A DNA stretch of 20,886 bases from assembly GCA_001579985.1 (NCBI GenBank), contig LRSR01000968.1, forward strand, positions 1 through 20,886, in the 5' to 3' direction. This document shows, piece by piece, positions 1 to 9,092 of the stretch. The notes under the pieces were generated by a model. It made no database searches and had not been told where the DNA came from. It worked only from the letters and a program-made list of their open reading frames with translations. The translations under genes were made by a program, and so were the position numbers. Position 1 is the first letter of the stretch. Each line of letters starts with the position of its first letter. This DNA is from Hypsibius dujardini (taxonomy: Eukaryota; Tardigrada; Eutardigrada; Parachela; Hypsibiidae).

Positions 1-47
1 TGTAAAGGTTTGAATTTAATTAGTATTTCCAACAATGACACAAAGTC

Positions 48-1683
48 TTACTGCTCCGGAATACAATCGGTCGTGGGAGCAGCTGCTACTACTGCTGGTG
101 TTAGTGGTGGCGGTGGCGCCTGGGGTGCACCGACATCAATGAGATCTTGAGGAGCTTGGACCGGGGTGGGGATGGTCGGTGGAGGAGCCTGCACAGACGG
201 TGCGATGGTGACCAGTGGTAATGCGCTCGCAGCTGTCGTTTTGTTTAAATTAAGCCTGCAAGTCAACAGACGTTCCTGGTAGAAAACAGTATGCATGTAC
301 GCCTGCCCGCCGATCTGTCTGTCTGTCTTTCTGTCTGTTTCTCTGTCTGCTCGCCCATCTGTCTGTCTGTCTGTTTGTATGCCTGTCCGCTTGCCTGCCC
401 CTTTTTGTCTGCCTCCTCAGCAACCACTGCTCTATCGTTAAAGTTATGCTGAATTGCTCAGCTATTTCGGCAACAGCTGTCTATTTTGCCAGCGGCAACA
501 ATTCGGGTCTTTCACCCGGTGTCACCAATCGCCCTGAGCGTAACCCATACCAGTCCTTCGCAGTGGCACCTTACTTTTCAAACACCTTAGCCTTACTGTG
601 TGCTGAGTGATTTTGAGAAATCCTCCAACGTGAAGGCACTCTTCGCCAGGTCCAACGCGTTCGCGCTGGTTCCCGCGAACATATCCGACTGGCTGCCCGG
701 CGTGCCAAACTGTAGGGTGGTAAAACCGCCGGTTGCCAGACCACCGCCCATTGGCGCCCCCGACGACACCGCCGCACTCCCAAACTGTTGCGTCGACTTC
801 TGCCAGGCCTCATTGAACTGAAGAAGTTAACAGAAGTAATAAAACAGATTAGGCCGAATTATGGTTTCACGATACGAGAGGGGTTGACAAATAGACAGAC
901 ATATAGACAGACAGACAGACAGACAGGCGGATAATCATATCGGCAGACAGATAGGCAGGCAAAGAGGCCGACAACAGATGGATAGACAGATAGGCAGGCA
1001 GGCAGACAGAGTGGCAGGCAAAGAGGCCGACAAACAGATGGATAGACAGATAGACAGGCAGACAGGCAGGCAAACAGACATGGCCGATCGAGACGCCGAC
1101 GAACAGTCAGGCAGACAAATAGGGAGACCTTGTCCTGCACAAAGTTCTGAGGCAGCGACCACATTCCATTCTGCCGGAAAATGCTATTAATCTGCGTCTG
1201 CAAGTCCGAAGAGGATTGCACTGCTGTAGCCCCGCTGTTTGTTGCCCAGTTCTGCGCCGGAAATGTCATCGGCTGCTGCATCTGCAACGGGGCGGGACGC
1301 TGTTGCGGCTGGATATTAGTCCACGACGGCGAGGAACCCGCAAAAAAGTTGTCGACCATCGGGGAAGAGGGTATTTGCCGGTTCGAACCGAACCCATGGG
1401 CGATATCGCTGAAGCTTTGAAAGTTGGTCGGCGAAGAGGGAGCCGAGTTGAAGGGGCTAGGTATTGGTGCAAAGGACGGCTGAAAGGAGAAGGTTCCGAA
1501 TGGGGAGGAACTGGCAAAGTTCTGGTTGAAAAAGTTCGGGAACGCCGAGGAGAATCCGCTGTTGCCGGACGCGTCGCTGCGGCCGAAGAAATTCCGTCCG
1601 AAATTCTGACGACGACGGCGCTGTCCTTGGACATTGCTACTGAAAAGGGCTAAAAAGAGCGTTAAAAGTAGGACGGAATTCAT
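48..1683 (-). CDS. Secreted low-complexity protein, unrecognised family (3 exons, 327 aa)
   Basis: Three exons join in frame: 1683-1129, 817-597 and 255-48 (stop TAA). The first donor is AAG|GTCTCC (phase 0) and its acceptor is CTTCTTCAG; the second donor is CA|GTAAGG (phase 2) and its acceptor is GACTTGCAG. The ATG at 1683 starts MNSVLLLTLFLALFSSNVQG, a typical cleavable signal peptide, so the product probably enters the secretory pathway. An in-frame upstream ATG at 1704 would only add seven residues before it. After the signal comes RRRRQNFGRNFFGR, then about 160 residues rich in F, S, N, P and Q with spaced Phe, then a G/S/A-rich second exon, then a proline/alanine-rich tail ending in TTDCIPEQ. 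The mature part has almost no Cys and no catalytic motif. The composition suggests a structural or matrix protein, but that is inference. Both introns hold CAGA/CTGT microsatellites. An ATTAAA-like signal lies at 20-15 on the minus strand. The protein could be lineage-specific. Confidence 0.62.
315..412. repeat. CTGT/CTGC tetranucleotide microsatellite in intron 2 of the secreted-protein gene
   Basis: Imperfect CTGT, CTGC, CTTT and CCTG units run for about 100 bases inside the intron between 597 and 255. On the transcribed (minus) strand they read GACAGACAG, the opposite sense to the array in intron 1. No reading frame here looks coding. Confidence 0.85.
892..1118. repeat. CAGA/CAGG/GATA microsatellite with a 59-bp minisatellite duplication
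   Basis: The array fills most of intron 1 (1128-818) of the secreted-protein gene. Units are CAGA, CAGG, GATA and GGCA. Within it a block of about 59 bp, beginning GGCAGGCAAAGAGGCCGACA, occurs twice in tandem (about 954-1012 and 1013-1072) with few differences. Long open frames through it in several phases come from the repeat lacking stop codons. Confidence 0.88.
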
Positions 1684-1704
1684 TTTGTCTGCAGATACAG
1701 ACAC

Positions 1705-2467
1705 GCGTGCACGTGTTTGGCAAAAAAAAGATTGAAATGAGCTCCCCCGATGTGTCTTGCAGTATTTTATTTAACTCACGATCATGTATTCGGATTGAGA
1801 GTTTAATATTCGTTACATAAGGCCAGTATAAGTACCCGACGTTGAACGTTGAAGACACACCGGATATATATATTTTATGCGTTAATTGCCTCTCTAAACA
1901 CGCTTGTCTGGCTGGGGGCGCTCAAATCTAGCTATTGATTCCTGGACTTAAGGATTGTTTTTGGGGGGTGAATCATCCCCAGAGAATGTCACACTGTCAC
2001 TTGTTCAAGAGAGAGGTGTCACAATCGCCACCTCTTACTACGCCCGGAAGGTATTGTCTGTGTGGGGACACCTTCAAAGAAAGACGAGTGTCTATCGAAG
2101 TGTGTAGTCAGTCACAATGTCAAAAAATCCGGAAACATCCGGCTGATTCACTTTGGTGGTTTTGAGGAATTTGCTAGAGAACTCTTGAATATGCAACAGG
2201 TGGAACCAATATGTCACGTTCACGTTCTTGTGTATTATAAATGTATTCTATCGAACTATTAAGCACTAATGTTTTCGATAACAGCAAAAGCAGCCAAAAA
2301 AGCGCAGACATTAGTCGTAAAAAATCGCATTTCTGAAATTGAAGATCAATATAACGTAGGGAAATAAGAGATGCTGAGGAACAAAAAAATATGAAAGCGT
2401 TTCATGATGGAGTGTGTGTAAAACTTAAAAAAATCCGTGAGACGCATGAACCATGACGGAATAATAA
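1705..2467. other. Intergenic region between the secreted-protein gene and presenilin
   Basis: This holds the upstream region of the secreted-protein gene and the 3' flank of presenilin. A TATA-like run (CGGATATATATATTTTATG) sits near 1860-1879, too far from 1683 to call as that gene's core promoter. A plus-strand frame open from about 1970 to 2262 is Cys-rich (CSRERCHNRH, later DECLSKC) but has no clear start, no splice partner and no family match I can name. I see no AATAAA right after the presenilin stop. Confidence 0.5.
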
Positions 2468-4678
2468 TCATATGAAGACCTGCTCGCTGGCGAGGCTGTC
2501 AGAGAACGGTTTCACCAGGCTGCTGGTGGCAAAGTAGAAGATCACACCGAAGATAATCGAGATCGGGAGGGCGGGCAGTGCCTTACGGTACATGGCCAAG
2601 AGTAGGAGTGTCAAGCAGAGACCCTTAACGTCAAAAAAAGGGAAGTTTGAAACATGTCTACAATGCCTACAATATCAACCAATCAATCGATCAGTAAACT
2701 AAGCGTTCTCTTACAATGAGTATGGCGACGAAGCAAGCCAGAGTAGTATTCCAGTCGCCGTACGAGGACGCCTTGCCGACAAGGACGGAATAGAAGATGA
2801 AGTCACCGAGACCCAATTTTATCCCTCCTATGGAATCGAAAATTCATTCGCTTAATAAAAGTAATCCCTTAGTCGGGAATGCTCAAGCTGCGTACGTTCT
2901 TCCTCTTCCTCCGGGACTGAATTCGGTTGATGAGCCGGCACCGCTGGTTGCCTGACTACAACTGCATCAGCGCCTGCGATACCTTCATCACCATCCGTCA
3001 GCGCTTGCTGGCTGGACCGCCGTTGGCGCCTGGTGCGGGAGGTGGCTGTGACGGGACCGGCCGGCGTAGCGCCACCTTCGACATCGTCCACGGCAAGGAC
3101 GTATGCGTAGAGAACCGATGCTGGAAGAAAAATCCTTGGAAAAATCCAAAGCAACCGCAAATCTGCGACTCAAAGGAAGTTGTGCTCACATGTATAGATA
3201 AGACCGGGAAAGATGGGTTCGTTGCGTTCTTGGGCGGTTTCCACCAGAATCCGCAGTGGTCCGTTCGGACAGAGGACGGCAACGAGATCTGCAACGAGGC
3301 AAATGAAGGGAGATAACAAGCAAGTCCGTGAGACTTCAAATAAAAAATGTGAAAGAGTCACAGTGGGACTTAAAGAATCACTGAAGTAAACAGACGACCG
3401 GCCGGGCAGACAAACAGACGGTAAAAACGAATGAATAGATCGATTTAACAGGCACACACAGAGATGAAGGCTAACAGTAGAAATACAGGTAAAATTTCAG
3501 ACAAAACAACGTAGCCTCCAAGCGTACCCCAAAGAGAGATCACCACCAACAGCACCCAGGTCGTCCAGTCCGGCAGATACTTAATGAATGTCAACGCCAT
3601 CAACGCACTGATGATGATCAAGTATGCCTGCTGCAGCAGCAACGGACCCGTCCCGTGGATGCACACCATACCGACACATCCAAAGTTCCAAATGAGGATG
3701 GCCAATGTGATGTAGTCCATGGGGACATTGTAAGTGCGAAACACTTCCCCCAGGTAAATGTAGGAAAAGAGGAAGAGGAGCATCAACGATGACATGATCA
3801 ACCAGCCAGAGATAATCTGAAACATTTTAACCAACCAGAACGTAAAAGAGCAATGAAGGTGTTTTTAAAAGGCACGCGGATCAGTACCTTATAGCAGCGG
3901 TATTTGTAGAGAGCAATGAGCACAAACGTCATAACAACAATCACACCGAGCATGATTCCGGCGTTGGCAAGCGAATTCCACACTTTAGTCCCGGTGTCCG
4001 TGGACGTCTCATGGAACGGTGTGTACACACTGGGGGAAAAATAAAGTCATATGAACTAGTCAGTCAAGCAATCCATCAATAAAAGCAGCAGAATCCTCCC
4101 GCCAAGGATAATATCGACCGATTATTCGCTCCATTCGTCATTCACTTACAGATATCCATTCCGTTCGGTGTAAAAATTTAAAGAAGTAATGGTGGCCACC
4201 ACCACCAACATGCACAGCGCCACCGGGACAAACAGCTTCATCACATGCTCCGCCCCGTATTTCAACTCCTCCTCCTCCTCCAGTTCCGCCGCGGCCTCAT
4301 CCAGGGCTCTCCTCTGCAGATCCTCCGGTCCTGGCTCACCGGACGGCCTAGTCCGAGTCCGCTGCGCCGGCCTTGGCTCATGTCCGCGCGATCCAGATGG
4401 TCCATCACGGTGGCCTCCACGCTCCGGTGCTTGATTGGTTGATTGACTCGCTACAACATGACTTGCACCGCGTGCCGTCGATTGATTGGTTGATTGAGTG
4501 ACAACGTCGGGCATTGGGCCGTGCGATCTGCCGCGTTTTGTACCGCGGGTCTGCAAGCACAGAAGTGTCACGCAGAACCATGGTAGAGAACGAAATTGCC
4601 TACCGGTTGATCGGATGTAGAGTGGGATTGGTCCAGCGCGACCGTGTGCATTTCGTCGGCATCGCCCGCGACCATCAT
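2468..4678 (-). CDS. PSEN: Presenilin, catalytic aspartyl protease subunit of gamma-secretase (8 exons, 499 aa)
   Basis: Presenilin is the nine-TM intramembrane protease that, with nicastrin, APH-1 and PEN-2, cuts single-pass proteins such as Notch in endosomal and plasma membranes. Exons: 4678-4604, 4550-4150, 4029-3888, 3816-3528, 3288-3190, 3120-2896, 2827-2715 and 2623-2468; all phases agree. TM1 follows [16 protein letters not shown]. The [16 protein letters not shown] loop, the KYRCYK segment and [13 protein letters not shown] are near-identical to animal presenilins as I know them. Both catalytic aspartates are present: D303 in SLWDLVAVL (TM6) and D419 in KLGLGDF (GxGD, TM7). The PALP motif is at 465-468, and the C-terminus ends EQVFI. 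The autocleavage region is [17 protein letters not shown]. The TM6-TM7 loop is acidic near its end (VPEEEEERG). The first in-frame Met is at 4678; upstream in this frame there is only a TAG near 4768. The gene looks intact and functional, divergent to UBA3. Confidence 0.96.
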
Positions 4679-4746
4679 GGGAAGCGACTCGGGCAGTGGT
4701 GTGAACTCAATGCGCGATGTTTCCAGCGAGCGTAGGGCCAAGTCCT

Positions 4747-4766
4747 GGTGAGCAATTGTGCTCACC
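4747..4766. other. Hairpin spanning a donor-like and an acceptor-like site upstream of presenilin
   Basis: On the minus strand the sequence reads GGTGAGCA CAAT TGCTCACC: perfect 8-bp inverted arms around a 4-nt loop. The left arm carries a strong donor-like GTGAGC and the right arm is followed by AG (CACCAG), an acceptor 66 nt before the presenilin ATG. A 21-nt intron is improbable. The acceptor may instead receive a distant 5' exon or a spliced leader. Confidence 0.5.
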
Positions 4767-5428
4767 TATTCCGGAAAGTCAGTTGAGTATTAAAATTACT
4801 TTGAAAAATTATCCGAAAACGAAAACAAAAGGGAGATTCTAATCTGTTATCTTTTAGAATCTAGCATTCTTTTTTTGCTGGAGCGGAGTTCATTCGGTTC
4901 ACTTCCTAACTCACCAGTTCAGCGCGTTCACTGATTCTCCGTTCTCCCATCCTGGTTCTCAAGCTCGTCAAAATCCCGCACTGGCAATGACGATCCTGCG
5001 TGATCCAAAGTAAAATTTCCGCAAGAAGAGATAGTTTAGATTTTTTCTTCACGGCTCAAGCAAGGTAATTACCAGGTTGCATGGCCGCGCCCTTTCTAAG
5101 CTTGGGGGGCCGCTCTACTGAGTGTCTCAATTTGGACGCCTCCCGCCTGCGGTACTACCAGTTTTGCTAGCGGAGTGTACAAGGAAAATGCCTCTCAATT
5201 TTCAGTGATCGGTTTGATTTGATTCACACAATTCAGTCGTAACGACCACCAGACTGCGCTGCCAGACAGACCGGGCGGGACTTATTTATGTTTACTCTGA
5301 CGCGACCACAAGATCACACCTTCTGTCCGCTAACCACACCGTCTGCCGAAGCCAATCAGATGGATTTTAAATCCACTGTTTTCTCTCACTCCCGAAACTT
5401 TTTCCTCCTGCTTTTTATTCCTCCGCAG
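4767..5428. promoter_or_regulatory. Shared upstream region between divergent presenilin (-) and UBA3 (+)
   Basis: The first candidate exons of the two genes face away from each other across about 0.66 kb. I see no clear TATA box. The region mixes AT-rich DNA near presenilin with GC-richer DNA near UBA3. A long open frame at 5288-5686 runs into UBA3 exon 1 but crosses a good acceptor (CCTCCGCAG at 5420-5428), so its upstream part is probably untranslated. A bidirectional promoter is an inference from layout only. Confidence 0.4.
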
Positions 5429-5449
5429 ACGATTGGATCTCGAAGAGCA

Positions 5450-8341
5450 ATGGCGTTGGAAGATGGCGCGAATGGGGACGAAGCGGACGCCATCCAGGGC
5501 ATGGATTACGGGGACGACAACGTCTCAGCTGATGAAGTCGACGACGGCGCTCCCCAGCAAGATCCGCGTTACAAATCCATCTCCAATTTGATACTTCGCC
5601 CAGGCGCCATGACCCGGCAGGATTTTGAACCGTGCCCGGAAGTGAGCTTTACAAAATTCGCTGTTGTTTTTGTTGGAATAAGTTAAATAAGATATAATTT
5701 GAGACTAAATTTGCAGCTCCTGGATTTCATACAAAATACCTGCAAAGTCCTCATCGTCGGCGCCGGCGGATTGGGCTGTGAACTGTTGAAGAATTTGGTG
5801 CGTCCCCTGGAGCCGATGATGAGACTGGTGAATGATGCTGTTGTTTGTACAGGCGCTGTTAGGATTCCGGGATCTGCATGTGATCGACATGGACACGATT
5901 GATTTGTCCAATTTGAATCGGCAGTTTTTGTTCAGGTATGTGGTGCTTGATTGGTCGACTGACAGAAATTTTACTTGTATCTACTTTCTTTCAATTGATT
6001 GAACAACTTACATATCATGAAAAGCTACTTAATTCTCTTTGGGAGTCTCAAAGTTAGTTCGAGATTTATAGGTAGCCGTGTTGTTTAAAATATTTAAATA
6101 GTGATTTCAATTAGTCGACAATAGTTTTTTATTTTTAATTAAATTTAGAATCAGATGCCTAATCACGTGTTGACTTTTAATTTAATTGAAATTATAACTA
6201 AATATATAATATATATAATATAAATAAATACAAAGTCAGACCTTGATCACGACGTGCTGATTTTTAATTTAATTTAAATTCCAACAATACTGCTTCGAGT
6301 GATGGCTACTTGATGGATTGTTTGATTGAACTTGTAGATGCGAAGTGCCAGTTGAAAAATAACATTGATTATGTGGATCAGCGAAGGAGGGTAAACCGGC
6401 ATCCCAGTCGACAGTAATAAGATGTCTCTATTTTTTGTGACATTTTTCAGTTAAGTGTCGGTTCATCCCTTCCGTAGGCATAACGATATCGGGAAGAGCA
6501 AAGCCGAATGCGCAGCCAACTTCATCAACACCCGAATTCCTAGTTGCACTGTCACTCCGTAAGTGCTCCTCGGCCCGATTCGTTTGTTAACCACATTACG
6601 TATGACTGAATGCAAGTTCTATGCCACAGATACTGCAAACGGATTGAGGACTTCGATGAGGACTTCTATCGTGGTACGGGAAGATTTCTCGACTTTTGTC
6701 TTGATTTCCTAATCGACTTAACCTTCCTCTTGCCTCCTAGGTTTTAGCGTTATCGTCTGCGGACTGGATTCGATAGTGGCCCGTCGCTGGATGAACGGCA
6801 TGCTGGTAAGAAGAAAGTTCTCAGTGGAATCTCAACGCGAACGTCTGAGCTTTAACTGTCTCACTGGTTGCGGATGCCTTAGTTGTCCATGGTGGCGTAC
6901 GACGACGAGGGCAACCCGGATCCGACGACAGTCAAGCCTTTGATCGACGGCGGGACGGAGGGCTTTAAAGGCAACGTGCGATCAGTTGTTCCCGGGATAA
7001 CGGCTTGTCTAGAGTGTTCCATTGATCTTTACCCGCCGGCGGTAAGGAGGTTGATGCGATGTGTTGTCCTCGATCTAAATCTCTACCTGGTGTACGATTA
7101 TTGTGTTTCTGTCTTCTCCAGGTTAACTTTCCGATGTGCACAATCGCTCATACACCTCGCCTGCCGGAGCACTGCATTGAGTACGTCAAAGTACTCTTGT
7201 GGCCGAAAGAGGAACCTTTTGGAGGTAGGTGTTGGAATGCTGATTCGGAGGAGGAAGAAGAAAAAGAAAGCAGAGAGTTGTCCGTGCAAGACGTCGGGTT
7301 CTTGTGTAGCTGGTATCGGGGTCGATGGAGATGATCCCAAGCATATCAGCTGGATCTGTGGAAAGGCTGAGGACCGAGCCAAGGAGTTTGGGATTGAGGG
7401 GGTCACCTACCGGCTAACTTTGGGTACTTATTCCTGTAATTTACTGACCGATAGAGATTTTCAGACTGGCAGACAGAGAGACAGACAGACAAACAAACAA
7501 ACAAACAGACAGCCAGACAGATAGCCAGACATACAGACAGCAGACGGCCATAGCAGACAGTCAGACAGGAGGCAAGCCTGAAACAGGCTCAAACCGACGT
7601 CGATTAGTTATAGAAAGCAGGTTTTACCTTCTTCTTAGGAGTGATAAAGAACATCATTCCGGCGGTGGCTTCAACAAATGCTGTGATTGCTGGTAAGAGG
7701 TTGTCTGTTGCTACCCTTCACATTCACAGCCGTAATATTGCACCTGTGAATCATAGCTGCGTGTGCGACGGAAGTCTTCAAAGTTGCATCGTCGATGTAC
7801 GCTCCATTGGACAATTACTTCCTCTTCAATGACGTGGATGGCGTTTACTCCAGCAGCTTCTCATACGAACGAAATGTACATATTTCCACTAGCTCATGCG
7901 CGCCTTATCACCAAAGCAAGCTACCCTCTAAATCAGCAACTTGCTGTTTTTTATTTAGCCGGAATGCTTGGCCTGCTCCCAGAAGCCTCAGCTCATCACC
8001 GCGAAACCCTTGGACACCCTGCAGGATCTTATTGATGCACTGAAGGAGCACCCACTGTTGTAAGAACTTCCTTGACACGTTTCGAAGTGTGACCTTTTTT
8101 GGGTAGTCGTCGTTTTATTTCGTTTTGTCATCGCAGCCAAATGCGCTCTCCCGGCATCACGACGAAAATAAATGGAAAGTCCAAGACCCTGTACATGCCG
8201 AACGTGCCCATGCTGGAGGCGCAGACACGTGAGAATCTGGAGCGATCGCTAGCCGATCTGGGCTTCCTGGATGGGCAGGAGCTGGTGGTGGTCGACGTGA
8301 CGTCACCTACAGCTAGAGTTTTGACTGTTAAGTTCCCGTGA
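5450..8341 (+). CDS. UBA3: NEDD8-activating enzyme E1 catalytic subunit UBA3 (13 exons, 466 aa)
   Basis: UBA3 pairs with APPBP1/NAE1 to adenylate NEDD8, hold it as a thioester and pass it to UBC12 for cullin neddylation. Exons: 5450-5641, 5717-5797, 5853-5935, 6478-6558, 6630-6673, 6741-6805, 6883-7041, 7122-7224, 7310-7423, 7639-7692, 7757-7875, 7959-8059 and 8137-8341; every intron is GT-AG with matching phase. The nucleotide-binding GAGGLG is at residues 79-84, followed by [31 protein letters not shown] is conserved. The catalytic cysteine is C241 in NFPMCTIA, at the start of exon 8. The Zn-binding pairs are C224/C227 (CLEC) and C368/C371 (CLAC). The last 80 or so residues are the E2-binding ubiquitin-like domain ([14 protein letters not shown]). 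Length is close to human UBA3. The N-terminal 40 residues are acidic and divergent. ATG 5450 is chosen because it lies 21 nt after an acceptor and gives the expected N-terminus. Intron 3 (542 bp) is AT-rich; intron 9 carries a CAGA array. It looks intact. Confidence 0.96.
7469..7570. repeat. CAGA/CAAA microsatellite in UBA3 intron 9
   Basis: Imperfect CAGA, CAAA and GATA units lie in the intron 7424-7638. They are on the sense strand of UBA3. The open frame that runs into them from exon 9 is an intron read-through. Confidence 0.85.
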
Positions 8342-8916
8342 GAAATGATTCACGATTGTGGTCTGCTGACATGTGATACGTATATAGAGCGGGCGTTCGT
8401 GTTTTGGCCTTGTTCCGTCGAACAGCCTCTCGCTTTTTTCGTTTACATTTACTAGTACGTACTAGTAATACAAAATTGTGCAAGTGGTCAACGCTAATGT
8501 TCGTCATAGTTCCTGAAGGGAACGCTGAACCCCGCCTCCGCAAAACAACACTGCTTTTCACAAAACATTTTCAACTATACGTTTTGACCCTGTCATATCC
8601 GCACTTTAATCAAAATTCAATTGCTTTTTTTCTGGCAAGGGAAGGGCTCTACTCTCACTCTAGAAGATGGAAGCTGGCACGTTTATATTTCAGCATACGT
8701 TTATGTGCGCTAGTTTGTTGATATTTATTCCGCTGAAAGAACAAAAAATAATATTCCACACTTCAAATTAATAATATTTTTGGAAATAACTCCCGCGTTA
8801 ATACATAAATGGCGTTGTCAATGTTATACTGTAAGCCACGTCGATTGATTGTTGATTTTAGTGAAGTATACATGTTTGATTCATTGATTTTGAGTCAGTT
8901 ATGCATTTTTAATAAC
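8342..8916. other. 3' flank of UBA3, no gene seen
   Basis: This AT-rich stretch follows the UBA3 stop. It holds a 20-bp perfect palindrome at 8449-8468 and, at 8802-8850, a degenerate copy of the internal module of the foldback element at 9848-10343. I find no convincing AATAAA close to the stop; the first perfect one downstream that I noticed is at 9110-9115. No frame here resembles a known protein. Confidence 0.5.
8449..8468. repeat. 20-bp perfect palindrome
   Basis: TTACTAGTACGTACTAGTAA equals its own reverse complement and sits about 110 bp after the UBA3 stop. It has no loop, so a dyad protein-binding site or a relic of a mobile-element end are both possible. Function unknown. Confidence 0.6.
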
Positions 8917-9092
8917 AGTTGGCGTTTGTAGCCGGCAGTTGAAATGCCATGTTAGACTGTAGGAGGAGGCGTCTTAAAGGCCGGGCAGATAAGACGCCTA
9001 TCCATAGGAAAAAAGCGTCTTATCTGTCCGGCATTTAAGACGCCTCCTACAGTCCAACAAGGCGTCATAACTGCCGGCTACAAGCGCTAACT
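8917..9092. mobile_element. MITE-like foldback element, 176 bp
   Basis: Two arms of about 80 bp are near-perfect inverted copies: the left begins AGTTGGCGTTTGTAGCCGGC and the right ends GCCGGCTACAAGCGCTAACT. They meet around a loop of about 17 bases (CTATCCATAGGAAAAAA). Inner segments such as GGCGTCTTAAAGGCCGGGCA have counterparts on the other arm. It has no coding capacity, as in non-autonomous DNA transposons. I could not settle a target-site duplication. Confidence 0.75.

Noticed and set aside
892-1118. Possible CRISPR-like array
   Set aside because: The units are contiguous 4-bp repeats without unique spacers, in an intron of an animal gene.
867-1190. Several overlapping open frames on both strands with LPACLPVCL-like or DRQTDRQ-like repeats
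   Set aside because: They are translations of tetranucleotide repeats in an intron, open in many phases because the unit lacks stops.
1216-1653. 145-codon plus-strand frame
   Set aside because: It is antisense to exon 1 of the secreted-protein gene and has Arg/Gly-rich shadow composition.
859-1704. Single 281-codon frame continuing exon 1 of the secreted-protein gene into Cys/Leu/Pro-rich sequence
   Set aside because: After 1129 it translates the CAGA/CAGG microsatellite. A good donor at 1129 and an in-phase exon at 817 explain the gene better.
2927-3316. 129-codon plus-strand frame
   Set aside because: It is antisense to presenilin exons 5 and 6.
5288-5449. N-terminal extension of UBA3 from an ATG at 5288
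   Set aside because: It crosses a strong acceptor at 5428, adds sequence unlike any E1 N-terminus, and the ATG at 5450 gives the expected length.
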